Source: Callorhinus ursinus (taxonomy: Eukaryota > Chordata > Mammalia > Carnivora > Otariidae). From it: a stretch of DNA of 64,000 bases. Under the pieces are notes generated by a model, which worked only from the letters and a program-made list of their open reading frames with translations, was not told where the DNA came from and searched no databases. Each line of letters starts with the position of its first letter. Position 1 is the first letter of the stretch. The translations under genes were made by a program, and so were the position numbers. Below, one piece after another: positions 24,316 to 36,050 of the stretch. The DNA lies in contig NW_020313044.1 in assembly GCF_003265705.1 (NCBI RefSeq), forward strand, positions 2,962,879-3,026,878. Direction: 5' to 3'.

Positions 24316-24438
24316 TTTTTTTTTTTTTTAAGATTTTATTTATTTATTTGACAGAGAGAGACAGAGCGGGAGAGGGAACACAAGCAGAGGTGGGGGGAGA
24401 AGCAGGCTTCCCGCCGAGCAGGGAGCCCGATGTGGGGC
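24316..24438 (-). mobile_element. 3' part of a CAN-SINE fused to the 3' end of U6
   Basis: The minus strand reads gccccacatcgggctccctg at the junction and continues through the CT-rich part to the A tail (plus-strand T run from 24316). The tRNA-like head is missing, replaced by U6. The 15-mer cagtcttccatttct (24301-24315) and cagtcttctatttct (24546-24560) flank the whole composite and not its parts, so U6 and the SINE part entered the genome together. Confidence 0.9.
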
Positions 24439-24545
24439 AAAAATATGGAGCGCTTCACAAATTTGCATGTCATCCTTGTGCAGGGGCCATGCTAATCTTC
24501 TCTGTATCGTTCCAGTTTTAGTATATGTGCTGCTGAAGCGAGTGC
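24439..24545 (-). pseudogene. U6 spliceosomal snRNA retro-pseudogene, full length
   Basis: The minus strand reads as U6 from nucleotide 1 (gcactcgcttcagcagcac) to the terminal atattttt, 107 nt, the length of U6. The ACAGAG and AGC core region (gatacagagaagattagc) is intact. There are scattered changes, for example at positions 2 and 3. The upstream side (higher coordinates) shows no TATA box at the -30 position, so it is not expected to be a working Pol III gene. Its 3' end is joined directly to a CAN-SINE fragment. Confidence 0.93.
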
Positions 24546-24616
24546 CAGTCTTCTATTTCTGACAACAGAGTAGTGGTAAAGAGCTTGTGCTCTGGGGTCA
24601 GGCGGAGCTGGGTTTC

Positions 24617-24832
24617 TTTCTTCCTTTTTTTTTTTTTTTTTAAAGATTTTATTTGTTTATTCGACAGGGAGAGACACAGCGAGAGAGGGAACACAAGCAG
24701 GGGGAGTGGGAGAGGGAGAAGCAGGCTTCCCGCCGAGCAGGGAGCCCGATGCGGGGCTCGATCCCAGGACCCTGGGATCATGACCTGAGCCGAAGAGAGA
24801 CACTTCACGACTGAGCCACCCAGGCACCCACA
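24617..24832 (-). mobile_element. CAN-SINE, antisense
   Basis: T17 tail, complete head gagccacccaggcaccc. TSD gagctgggtttc (24605-24616) repeated at 24833-24844. A separate insertion from the U6 chimera 56 bp away. Confidence 0.95.
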
Positions 24833-24844
24833 GAGCTGGGTTTC

Positions 24845-24975
24845 AAACCAATTTTGTAATTTACTACCTTTGGAATGAGCCTGTTTTTCTCCCTAGGCCT
24901 TGGTTTCCTCATTTGTATGACAGATAATAATAGGGTCTACCTCATAAAGTTGGTTTTTGCTCATGATATACTTAA
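24845..24975 (+). mobile_element. MIR-like SINE relic
   Basis: Sense MIR: ttggtttcctcatttgtatg, ataataatagggtctacctc. Confidence 0.65.
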
Positions 24976-26289
24976 TAAATATCCAATGAATGGCTCCTCT
25001 GCACCAAGCACTAAGACACGGTACTGGCCACTGGATATACTGCAGGGAGCCAAACTGATTCTGTCCTTGCTCGTAAGACACGTACTGTTGGGAAGACAAC
25101 AGTAAACAAGCAGACAAATAGGTAACTAATTATATAGAACGATTCATCTCCTGAAGGAAATAAACAGGATTAAATGCTAGGGAATAATGGAAAGGGGAAA
25201 GGGCAGGTATAGTTGGATCATAGAGAGCTTCTCTAAGGAGATAACATTTAAGCTGAGACCAGAAGGATTTGAAGGATTATGTGAGATAACAAGTGTAAAG
25301 TGCTTAGAACAATGCCTGATACAGAGTAGGGCCAAAATTAATGTTGAATATCATTGATAACTTACTTACACCAGTGGTTCCTAATCTCAGAGCTAAGAAT
25401 CTCTAGGTGGTGTATAGTTGATGTACTCTTGGACTTTCTGTATATTAATAAAGACAATCTAACTTTTCAATAGTAGATGCCACTGTGAGGAATAAAAATA
25501 CACATTCTTCTTTTTTTTCACATTTCTCATTTAAAGTATAACAAGATATTGTCAAGTATGAAGAACAGTGGAAAGATATGCTATCATTTTGACTTTTTTA
25601 AAAGGATAGGTATGAAAGTATTTGTAAAATATAGACTACCTTTGAAAGACAGAGCAGAAATCGAAACAACAATTGGCTCTGGGAAGGACACTGAGTGACA
25701 GGAGTAGGCTGCAAGTACTGTTCCCTTTGGTACCTTGTGAATTTTCTATCAGGCTCATATATTACCTCCGTGAAAAAAATGTTTGAGAGGATCCTCTAAC
25801 TTTTCACCATTGCTAAATTTTTTCACGTATGTTCTCAATCAAAAGCTACTTAAAATAGAACTGTTATTTTATGGGATTCCTTGAAATAATTTTTGCCTTA
25901 AAATGAGATTCTCATGCTAAAAAGCATTGGGAATTACTGCATTATAATTTTACCCTCTTCAGAACGCAAGGTGAGTTTTGAGATCCCAACAGACTACCAG
26001 AATTCCTGTGGTCAAAGAAGCGGGGACTCAGGCAGAGGCTTCTAAAGGGAAGAGAAGTACCTGTCCAGGTTTTCTCAAGGTGTCATGTGTATGAGGATAA
26101 GCTTCCAGAATTAGCCCCAAGCATTGAGTATAGAAAAACACGGGATTCAGTTTCCTAGAAGGACAGCCCAATTCTGTATTGGCTCTTTCCTGGGGATCAA
26201 AGTGAATGAGTAGGCATGGTTTTAGAAAATAAATCTTGATATTTTGAACCTGCTAACTATTCATCGTAATTCAGTAATTCATAATAAAA

Positions 26290-26450
26290 ATAATAACAGT
26301 CACCATTTATTAATGGCCTAGTGTCTGTCAGGAGCTTATGTTTATCCGTACCTCAACAACATTGCATTTTACAGATTGAAGAGACTTCTAGAGATTTAAT
26401 AACTTGCTCAAATGACAGGCAGAGTTGGGATTGCCATGCAGGCTTGTCCA
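26290..26450 (-). mobile_element. MIR-like SINE relic
   Basis: Antisense MIR: cattttacagattgaagaga, aacttgctcaaatgacaggc. Confidence 0.5.
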
Positions 26451-26584
26451 TGGCCAAAACACCTGCTTTGTGCACACCACCGCGCCGGCCCTCCGCCTCA
26501 CCACATGGTCACGTGAGAGGTCTCTAATCTCTCCCAACCTCTTCTGCCAGGGGCAGACTATTTGAAATTTATACCACTGGAGAG

Positions 26585-26705
26585 CAAGGGGTGTAGGCAT
26601 CACTCTACAAAAAGATGAGGAAAATTGAGACACTGAGAGAATTTAAGCGACTTTCCCAAGATCACGAAGCCATGGATAGGGCCAAGGTTTATCCCAAACT
26701 CAAGC
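26585..26705 (-). mobile_element. MIR-like SINE relic
   Basis: Antisense MIR core: gatgaggaaaattgagacac, gactttcccaagatcacgaa. Confidence 0.5.
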
Positions 26706-26744
26706 TCATACTTTCGGGAGGTTTTTTGGTTTGTTTTATTTCTT

Positions 26745-27645
26745 TTTATTTTTTCAGCTTTATGGAGGTATAATTGACAAAACTGTAAGATATTCAAAGT
26801 GTACAAGGCAGGGGTGCCTGGGTGGCTCAGTCGTTAAGCGTCTGCCTTCAGCTCAGGTCGTGATCCCAGGGTCCTGGGATCGAGCCCCGTGTCGGGCTCC
26901 CTGCTCGGCGGGAAGCCTGCTTCTCCCTCTCCCACTCTCCCTGCTGGTGTTCCTGCTCTCACTATCCCTCTCTGTGTCAAATAAATAAAATAAAGTGTAC
27001 AAGGCAGTAATTTGATACACATATACATTGTAAAAGAATTCCTGTAATCAAGTTAATTGACACATCCATCACCTCATATATTTACTTTTTTTGGTACAAA
27101 CATTTAAATTCTATTCTATTAACAGATTTTAATTATACAATACAGTGTAATCAACTATAGTCGCCATGTATACATTAGATCCTAAGAGCTTATTCATTTT
27201 ATAACTGAAAGTCTGTACCCATTTACCAATCTCTACCCCTTCCCCCACTCCCCAGCCCCTGGCAGCCACTATTCTATTCTGTTTCTATGAGTCTGACTTG
27301 CATTTCATTTTATTTCATTGTTTTATTTTGTCTTGATTTGTTTTGTTTTAAGATTCCACACATAAAGGACACCATGCAGTATTTGTCTTTGGCTCATTCC
27401 ACTTAACGTAATGCCCTCCAGGTTCACCCATGGTGTTGCAAATGGCAGCATTTTCTTCTTTTTTAAGGCTGAATAATAATTTTGTAGAGAGAGATATATC
27501 CCATCTTTATCTATTCATTCATTGATGGACACTTGGGTTGTTTCTATTCCGTAGCTATTGTGAACAATCCTACAATGAACGTGGGAGTATGAGATATGTC
27601 TTTAAGATAATACATGTGTTTCCTTTGGATCAAGCTCACACTTTT
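26745..27645 (-). mobile_element. L1M relic (3' UTR side), antisense
   Basis: Antisense L1M pattern: agctttatggaggtataatt, 'tcatccatgg'-type block at 27421-27435, 'cattgatggacacttgggtt', 'gtagctattgtgaacaa'. Split by the SINE at 26811-26991. Confidence 0.75.
26811..26991 (+). mobile_element. CAN-SINE, sense, young, inside L1M
   Basis: Complete head and tail. The 15-bp TSD aaagtgtacaaggca is exact (26796-26810; 26992-27006). Confidence 0.96.
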
Positions 27646-28189
27646 GAACAGAATAACATGGAGAAATGGAAAGACGGACCTGTTGACTACAGCACGGCTC
27701 CCCACCAGGTTGTGAAAGAAACTGGTTCATGGTAGCAGTAGGCTGTGTCACTATATAATAATTACTGAGAATAAAAACAGAAGTAGACAGAATGGTATAG
27801 ACATTCTGAATTCAAGATAGAACACCCACATGAAAAGCTTGGCTTCTTCTTCCAGATCCCTCCTACATAAGATGGGCTTCTTCCAGCTTTAGTCGATTCA
27901 TTGGCCAGAAATGGCCACTGGACCAGGTTACATGAGTCGCTATGACCAGGAGAACTGGCTTGTGGAGGAGATGTGTATGGCCTTTATGTGGTCACCGAGT
28001 CTCACCCATCAAGCTCAACACGACAGGACAGTCTCGTTTTCTAAATAAAGACATTTTTGTAAAATTCTTTTTTTCTCCTTTTGAGATCTGTTTTCTAAAT
28101 TTGGCTTCCAGAGTCACTCTCAGGTTCTGTGTGGTTAATTGCTTTTCCTCCAAGGATTTTCAAACAAGGGACTAAATAGAAAACAGATA

Positions 28190-28330
28190 CTGAGACTCTG
28201 AGAATATTAGCACTAGGAAGGACTTTGGCATCAATGTCGTCTGAAGTCCTCCTTTCAAGAGGTAGACAGAGGCCATAGAGATGATTTGATTTGCTCAAGG
28301 TCACACAGCCTCATTAGCGGCAGAAACAGC
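28190..28330 (-). mobile_element. MIR-like SINE relic
   Basis: Antisense pattern ending gctcaaggtcacacagcctc. Confidence 0.4.
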
Positions 28331-28369
28331 TCTGACGGCCCAACTCCTTGCCTGGTGCTGCTCTGTCCA

Positions 28370-28560
28370 TGGTTCAAAATCCTGGTTCCGCCCCTTCTAG
28401 AATGGGAGCTCGAGCAGTTCGCTTCACCTTTCTTAGCCTTGGATTCCTCCCCCCAGCGATACTAGGGCAACGGTGTATCTACCTCTTAGGGGTTTTGTGA
28501 GGATTCAGTGAGACAATTCATGCAACACGCTTTACAGTATCCAGCACAGAGTCCCTGGCC
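28370..28560 (+). mobile_element. MIR-like SINE relic
   Basis: Sense MIR: caaaatcctggttccgcccc, ttttgtgaggattcagtgag, ttacagtatccagcacagag. Confidence 0.65.
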
Positions 28561-28584
28561 AAGCGTGTGGGCGATGGGCTCACA

Positions 28585-28800
28585 TTGGCTATGTCTGAGT
28601 TCCAGCTCTTCCACTTGCTTGACTGACACTTTGGTCCAGTTACTTCACTTCTTTGTGTCTCAGTTGCCTCCACTGGAAAATGGGTAGAGTGATCATAGGT
28701 TCCACCTCATTACAACTGTAGTGATTCTTAAATAGAACAATATATGTAGCCTGCTTAAAATAATGCCTGGCTCATGTTAGCTATTATTAGTCCACTTAGA
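28585..28800 (+). mobile_element. MIR-like SINE relic, second copy in tandem
   Basis: Sense MIR: ccagttacttcacttctttg, 'ctcagttgcctccac', aatgcctggctcatgttagc. It directly follows another sense MIR. Confidence 0.65.
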
Positions 28801-28925
28801 CTGACCATTTTTCTTATTTTAAGTAGCTAGACTTAACCCCCAACTCAGCAGTTTTAAAACCACCCATTCTCAGATGTTTTGAACACATGCTAAAATTCTT
28901 AAGAGTAGAGCCTGTTGTTGTACTT

Positions 28926-28962
28926 TACATATGTATGTATATATGTATGCATGTATGCATTT
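28926..28962 (+). repeat. TATG/TGCA-rich simple repeat
   Basis: Short tatgtatgtatatatgtatg array. Confidence 0.8.
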
Positions 28963-31312
28963 ATAAAAAGTCACATCATTGATAGACCCAGCTCCTAATG
29001 AAGAGAGGGCGTGATGCAATCATTTCTAACCTAGGGCTATGTCAGAAGTCCAAGGGTTTCCCCTGTCCAATTTGCTGAAAAGGGCAGCAACCCCTCTGTC
29101 TGAGTTCTTCCATCTGGGATAATAATACTTATTTCTTTGTAAAGTGCTTGGAGACCTTTACATGAAAAGCGCTATGTGAGCCCAAATTATTATCTCTTTT
29201 CCAGAAATCACTTTTAGATTCAAACCCAGAAGCTCCCTAAAATAGACCACAGCAGAGGTATCATCTGGACACAGACTATTGGGTTTGTATTCTCACAATT
29301 GGATAATACATTCGCACTTCACACCCTCAGTGGTTTTCTTTTACATGTTCGAGCATATCTAATCGGGACTGGGGGGGAAATGAGATGTCTTCAGGCTAGA
29401 TGTTCTTACTGGTTAGCATTCAGAGATTTGCCTCCCTCTGTTTTCCTGATTTGTGTATTTGGAACCCTCTCCTGAGGTCAACAGGAACTCTGAGGTTGAT
29501 TCAACTCTGGGGGCGTGAAGTGGGACGAGAAGAAGAAAGTATTCTCTTATTCCCAAATCCTCAGGCTAGTGTACCTTAGAGTGCCCAATTCAACCTTGTC
29601 TCTACCTCATAATTCCCAGGTCAGGAATGTTAAGACTTTATCTCTCCTGAATTTTCTTTCCAATTCATAAGCTCATTTATCCATTCTACCAGGAAGTATT
29701 TATTGAAAACCTACTATGCATAGTGACCTAGATGTTAAAGAAATAATTGTCATGGTTCCTTTTAGCTAGAGCTAAAATCTAGGCAAAATTAAAGTCAGGA
29801 GCTAGCACTTGCCCTTGACCTTTCCCTGCCCCCTGCCAACACACACACTTTTCTCCTATAAGGTCACCCTCTTCTTTGCCTCTCAGGCTCAGTGACCCAC
29901 CATTCTTTCAGCTCTCCCAATTCTGAGGGCAGAAAGAGTTTGGCGTGCAAATGCTAGGCCCTCAATGTTTGCTGAACATGACAAGCTCAACTCCACTAAG
30001 GGGTTAATATCCATTAAAGCCTAAGGCATCATCTCCTTAAGTTGTGCCTTAGTTCCTAAAACATTCTACGTTGTTCATTCCAAAATGAAGTTCCTTATTC
30101 CCAAAGAGGTTTCATTCATTCTTTCTTTTAAAAAATCCATTTGATTATCACCGAGATCCCTGCTCTTGAAGTGCTTAGACTCTTAAAGGGGGATAGACGC
30201 TAAACAGGAAACAATGACATCAAACATTTTAGGAAGAGAAAGAAAAGAGGAAGAGAGAGTTTGTGAGTATGACCAGATTGGAAGTGACTTGGACAGACTG
30301 CCACTTGCAGGGATGCTCTCTCTAAGGAAGCAGTATTTGAGCTGGGATTTGGAAGGAGAAAGAGGAATTGCCATACGAGACTCTGGGAGCAGAGCGTTTG
30401 AGGCAGAAGGAAGAACACCATACAAAGGGCCCAAGGTAACATGATCAAAGTATGGAAGGAAGGTCAGCGAGGTGGGAAATTGTTACAGCAAGGGGAAAGC
30501 ATGGCATGGAACGAGGTTAGGGAGATTGGTAGGGGTCAGACTTGGGCTGAGCCTTGTACACTAGGATAGGTTGGGATTTTATTCTAAGTACAATGGGAAG
30601 TCACTGGGGGGGGGCATAAGTAATGGGAATGACATGGTCTGATGTATGTACAAAAGAGATCACTCTCAGATATGGGGCAGAGACTGTAATGGTTGCAAGA
30701 GTGGAAGCAAAGAGAGCAGTAAAGAAGCTGTTACAGTACTGTGGGTAGGAGGTGACAGTGGCTCAGAATGGGGTAGTGGCAGAGGAGCTGAAAAATGGGT
30801 GGAATTCAAAATGTAATTTGAAGGTAGAACCAACAAGACTTGCTAGAAGATTGGGTGAAGTGAGTACAGAAAATAAAGTGATTGAGGATGACTCAAATTT
30901 TGGCTTGAGTAACTGGACAGATCGGGATGGGAAACTTAGCATGAAACATAATGGGGCTGGAGGAAATAGAAAATTCCAGTTTTGACATGCTAACATCTCA
31001 GATACCTGTTAGACGTTCAGACGAAAGTTCAAGTACCAGCTGCCCAGGTGAGTCTGGACTTCAAACGAGAGGTCAGAGTTAAAGGTCTGAATTGGGGCGT
31101 CAACATACAGATGTTATGTAAAGCTATGGAATTGGATAATGATGAAATGAGAAACCTGGTAGGGAAAATGATCTCTAACTACCGTTCAAAATAAACGTCA
31201 GACACTATGTCAGACGTTTGTCAGACACTATGTAATTTTGAATTTTCTTATAGCCCTATTTAAAAAGTAAAAAGAGATAGACGAAATGAATTTTAATAAC
31301 CCAATATATCCA

Positions 31313-31510
31313 GGGGTGCCTGGGTGGCAAAGTCGGTGGGGCGTCTGACTTTTAATTTCGGCTCAGGTCATGACCTTGGGGTCATGCGATTGAGCCCCTC
31401 ATGGGGCTCTGCGTTGGGCATGGAGCATGCTTGAGATTCTCTCTCTATCGCGCACGCGCGCGCGCGCCCTGCCCCTCCCCTTGCTCTCTTTCTCTCAAAA
31501 AAAAAAAAGA
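31313..31510 (+). mobile_element. CAN-SINE, sense, with a CG-repeat core
   Basis: Head ggggtgcctgggtggcaaag. TSD near acccaatatatcca / acccaaatatatgca. The CT-rich part is replaced by a (CG)n run at 31449-31467. Confidence 0.93.
31449..31467. repeat. (CG)n-rich run inside a SINE
   Basis: tcgcgcacgcgcgcgcgcg: nearly pure alternating CG in a genome where CpG usually decays. Confidence 0.95.
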
Positions 31511-33639
31511 ACCCAAATATATGCAAAATATTATTTCAGTAGATACTCATATAATAAATTTTAATGAGAGATTTTATGTACTTTTTTTCCACATTAAGTC
31601 TTTGAAATTCAGGGTGCATGTTATGCTTACAGCAAATCTTATTTCACACTAGCCACATGTGGTTGGTGCCAGTCTAAAACTTAGCCCTGGAGCAACCCAG
31701 CATTTAGAGATTGAATAGAAGAGGAGGAGTCAGGAAAGGAGACTGAGAGAATGGTGCCACGGAAGCCAAGAGAAGAAAGTATTTTAAAGACAGACTGGTC
31801 AACTGTGTGCAAAGTTTACCAGAGGCTACGGATGAGAAAGAGCAATAGAATTTACCAACATGGAGTTCACTTGTGACCTTGACTAAAGTTTTCTCAGTGG
31901 AGTGATGGCTTCCTGGAAGGAAGCCAGGATGGAGTCAATGAAAGGTAAGGAAGTGCTGACAGCCAGTAAAAACAAGTTTTTGAGAAAGTTTTGCTGGACA
32001 GACAAGCAGAGAAATGAAGCACTAGTTGGAGGGGGATGTGGAGTCAAGGGAATATTTTTACCAAAACAGGAGATGCTAGAGGATGCTTGTACACTGATGG
32101 GAATGTTCCAATAAGAAGGAAGAAATTGCTGTGGGAGAAAGGGCATAACTGAAGAGGGAGGTCCTTCAGAAGACAAGAGAAGATGAGCATAAGAGCACAG
32201 AGAGGGGGCTGTTCTTTGACAGGAAAAGTGATCCTCCTATTATAACCAGAATGAAGACAGGAATGTAGATACAGTGTCAGAGAACCAGATTAGCTTATAG
32301 ATTTGGGTAGCAGAAATCTTCATTTCAACATAAAGCTCAAGCCGTAAGCAAAACAGAACAACAACAGCAAAAGATACATATTTGAGAAATGCAAGCCAGA
32401 AAGTAAAAAGGTAGTAGGCGTGTGGAAAGGGAAAGATGGAAAACTGTATTCTTTTTTCCTTCCCTCTTTCAAGCTGTAAAAAAGGCGGATGAGCTATCTC
32501 TGATACCTACAACAGGATACGCCTGGCTGTCATATTCAGAGTCTCTCTCCCCTGGATGGGGTTGGAAACAGAGTGATAAAATCTCATGATCCAATCTGTG
32601 GGACAGTCTACCTGAAGCCTATTTAATCTTACACCTATTTGGAAGTCCAGGCTTCCTCCATGCCTTTAAGGAATTTGAAAGACTACCAAGGGGGAAATAG
32701 ATCAAGCAGGATCCCAACCAGGAAATAATATTCTACTTGAAACAGTTTACTGAAAATAATTTACTAAGGCGACTATTTACAAGGATGTGGGCAGAGTTAA
32801 GAGAAACAACAGGTAGGTCGAGGCACCCAGGGACGGGCAAGAGTTTGTTAAAACCTTCCCTAGACATGCAGGGGCTAGGTGAGGAAGGGGTTACAGCATC
32901 CCAGGGAGTGCTGGACCAATGTGGGAGGTGTTGTTGGCAGACAAGAACCTGGCACCAAAGCGGGGGGAACGGGGGGAGAAGAAATCCCCCATCTCTTTCT
33001 TCCTCTTCTTCCTACCCTATGCCAAGCTTCTGCTGAGCCCATGGGAAGCCAGAGGTGATATCCCACAGAGGTTGGTGCTCCAGGGCTCAGAGCAGGGCTG
33101 GGCAGGGAGGAGAGTGAATCTGGTAGAGGGTGGGGTGGTATGTGGAAATGGTTGGAGGGGGCACGCAGAGTATAATGTATGCAGCATTAAGTATGTGATA
33201 GAGTTGAGGGGAGGGGTGGAGGGAAAGCTAAATAAAACTAGAATTTACAATCAGGCTGTAGTAACTCTGAGGTTTCAAGTTTTCGTTGATCTTTCTTACG
33301 AGAACAGAGATTTGGAGGGGTGGGGGTTGATTATTTTGTGTTTTGTTTTTATTGAAGAAAAGGGTTTATTTCTCCTTGATTATGTAGAGGCAAAAAATCC
33401 TAAAAGTAAAAATATTTGTTTGATTGCTTAGAAAAGAAATCCTGGGCAGATTTTCTTATCCTATTATTCTCGGTTCTACTACCCCCACCTCCTTCCACCT
33501 GCACCACTGGAAAGAGGCCTAAACCTCCAGGAGACACTGGCTTACTGAGGCTTAAATTTAGACAAAAGCTTGATGCAGACATTTGAGGTCACTAAGCTTC
33601 TGTCACCATATGGACACAATCAAACAGAAAGCAATACAG

Positions 33640-33880
33640 CACTGTGGTTAAGAAGGTAGGCTCTGGAGTCAAATGGCTTGGATTTGAATGCTTGCTCTGC
33701 TGCTTACCTTGGTAAGTGACTCCTCTTTTCTGATGTGCCATCTGTAAATGGGGATAATAATAGTACTTATTCCGCAGGGTCATCTTATGAGGATTACATA
33801 AGATACTTCATGTAAAGTACTTGGATATTGTCTGGCATATAGTGAATGCTTAAGAAGAGTCTTGTTATTAATAAAGCCAA
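33640..33880 (+). mobile_element. MIR-like SINE relic, near complete
   Basis: Sense MIR in full order: gcactgtggttaagaaggta, 'ggctctggagtcaaatgg', 'atctgtaaatggggataata', ctggcatatagtgaatgctt. Confidence 0.75.
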
Positions 33881-33975
33881 TTTTCTGATTCCAAAGTACT
33901 CTTGTAGCCAAATCTAACTCTGTAATAACCTGGCCTTGGTCTCCTGTCCACAGCTTTAGATCCTTCTCTAGAAAC

Positions 33976-34026
33976 CTCTCTGTCTCTGTCTCTCTCTCTC
34001 ACACACGCACATACGTGCACACACAG
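33976..34026 (+). repeat. CT/CA-rich simple repeat
   Basis: ctctgtctc units change into cacacacgcac units. Confidence 0.8.
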
Positions 34027-34079
34027 AGTAGATAGTGGAGACTTCATTTATACCAAAGGTATATGGATACTTTTAAATT

Positions 34080-34340
34080 CACTCATGTACTAATTTATTT
34101 ATTGAATATCTCTTATGTTCCAGCAACTGGACTAGGTGCTGAGCGCAACTTAAAAGCAAGAAAAAACAGACTTAGCCTTTGCCCCTAAGAGCTTGTGATC
34201 CAATGAGGAATAGAAACATTAATCAAATTACTACAAATAAAAACTATGATAGGGCAATGTCCGTTACTGAATTACGATATTGCAGTTCAGTTTTTTTCAG
34301 ATTCTAAGGAAAAGGAGGTGAGCGGAATTTTGTGAGCAAC
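34080..34340 (+). mobile_element. Old dispersed repeat, family as at 30180
   Basis: 'ttatttattgaatatctctt', 'ggactaggtgctgagc' and 'agcttgtgatccaatgagg' follow the usual order of this family. Confidence 0.4.
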
Positions 34341-34354
34341 GAGTGAGACACCAG

Positions 34355-34515
34355 GCTTTCCTGTCCAATATGGTAGCCACTCCCCACATGTGGCTCTTTA
34401 AAAATTAACTATAAGCAATTAAAATGAAATAAAATGTGAAGTTCTATTCCTCATTTGCACTCTCCACATTTCAAGTGCTCAATCACCATATATGACTAGA
34501 GATTACTATTTTAAA
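34355..34515 (+). mobile_element. hAT/Charlie-like DNA transposon relic
   Basis: Starts cctgtccaatatggtagcca and has 'cacatgtggct' and 'catttcaagtgctcaatca'. Matches a common mammalian MER1-group MITE pattern. Confidence 0.5.
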
Positions 34516-35419
34516 CAGTGAAAATAAAGATTTCCATCATTGTAGAAAGTTTTATTGGACATGCCCTTCAGGGGACCTCAAATGTGAAAGAAATTCACAT
34601 CGTCTGGAAAGGGGATTTTGCAGGCAAAAGTAGAGAAAGTGCTATACATTACAGAAACTGTGGCAGAGATAAACTTTTCCAAGTCGGAACCATAATTTCT
34701 AGTAAACGTAATGGTACAGGGTGTGGGATAATGTCCACAGTATCACATGGACTGTCTTTCCTACCCATCACTTCCTCACCAAAATGACATGTTTTCAGTG
34801 GAACTTTATATTCAGTTTCAGGTATTTTTTAGTTTGCAGTTTTGTGATATACATCCAGGGGAAAACAGAATGCCCTTTAAATGAATATAATGCTTACAAT
34901 TCAGGGGTTCTTTTGAAATGGAAAACTATAGGGGCCACGCGGCTCTTCCCAGAAGCTACGTTTTCTTACATCTATCAGTTAGCTCTCGTTCATATTTTCC
35001 TCACTCCACTGTTTCTTACTCATGAACATACAACTTTTTCACCTTTCCTTTTCACCATTCTCTCAGGAACACAAAAGCTCTGAGTCTAATTTCACATTGA
35101 CTGTGTTTCTATCCATGGAATCAGAAGCAAGAGCTCTTCATTCCCCCGTGTGCAATCATTCTTTTTAATGCTCCCCTTATTTTTTGTATATGACGAGTCA
35201 TCCAAAAACTGCTGTAACTAGTATGGAAAAAATGGGACTTTAAAATTTTGCATTCAGGATAAATCTGCCATGTGCCCAGAAAAATATGAGGAATCTTGGC
35301 GACAGGTGGCAGTTTTCTACCTGGAAAAAGAAATGCAAGTCACCAAAGGAGAAATGAAGCTTTGCTTATTTTCTGGGTCTAAGAAAAATCAGTTGTTGTT
35401 TTTTTTTTTAAGAATTCGT

Positions 35420-35595
35420 GGGGTGCCTGGGTGGCTCAGGCCATTAAGCATCCGACTCTTCATGGGTCGTGGGATCCAGCCCGGCGCTTCAGGCTCAGTG
35501 GGGTGTCTGCTTGGAGAAACTCTCCCTCTGCCCCTCCCCCTACTCTCTCTCTCTTACTCTCTCTAAAATAAATAAATCTTTTTTAAAAAAAAAAA
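35420..35595 (+). mobile_element. CAN-SINE, sense, shortened
   Basis: Head gggtgcctgggtggctcagg; part of the tRNA-related B-box side is missing; tail aataaataaatctt. No clear TSD is found. Confidence 0.9.
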
Positions 35596-35639
35596 GACTT
35601 ACTACCAGACAGTTTTAATTAGCAAGACAAAATATGGAT

Positions 35640-36050
35640 ATGGCTTCCCAGCTATAGATTTTATGGGTAAATCTTAGAATGTGGCCCCAAAAGCTGAAAT
35701 TTCCCCAATATTGAATGCCTTCCAAACAACCAAGCGGTTCGACATGTAAGAAGTCCTTCTCCCTTAACACCGTCGTGCTGTGAGGAAGCCTAAGCATCTG
35801 TGTGGAAAGGCCCACAGGCAGGAAAAGCAGGGCCCCTGGCCGACAGCCCCATCTGAGCTTCCAGCAAGTAGCCATCACCAACTGCCAGGCATGAGATTGA
35901 GGCCATTTGGGATATTCCACCATCCTCGGCACCTCGGCCAACGCCACATGAAGCAGAAGAACCACCTAGTCAATTCAGAATGGTGAGAAATAATGGTTTT
36001 AAGCCCCTAAGTTCGGAAGTAGTTTGTTGAAAGGCAAGAGGTACTGAAAC
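35640..36050 (+). mobile_element. MLT1-like LTR relic, solo
   Basis: Has 'aagaagtccttctccctt', 'ccaactgccaggcatgagattgaggcc'-type central order, and 'taagcccctaagttcgg' near the 3' end. No internal region is seen. Confidence 0.55.

Larger units (their letters stand above)
31190..31680 (-). mobile_element. hAT/Charlie-like DNA transposon relic (MER1 group)
   Basis: Antisense text ending gccacatgtggttggtgcca and containing 'attaagtctttgaaattc'. It looks like the same family as 34355-34515 in the other orientation. Split by the SINE at 31313-31510. Confidence 0.5.
30180..32210 (+). mobile_element. Old high-copy mammalian repeat, long copy, family not named
   Basis: A long ordered match to a dispersed mammalian repeat I recognise by text: 'gatttggaaggagaaag', gattttattctaagtacaat, 'gggaagtcactggg', 'gacatggtctgatgtatg', 'gaggatgactcaaattttgg', then beyond 31690 'gagactgagagaatggtgcc' and 'acatggagttcacttgtgacc'. 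Interrupted at about 31190-31680 by a hAT-like relic that itself holds a SINE. ORFs here are accidental. Confidence 0.5.

Noticed and set aside
24439..24545. A working U6 gene
   Set aside because: There is no TATA box or proximal element at the right spacing upstream, the sequence has several changes, and it is fused to a SINE within one TSD. It is a retrocopy.
30214..30444. ORFs on both strands at 30183-30996
   Set aside because: They lie in an old dispersed repeat and do not resemble any protein. The two strands are open by chance.
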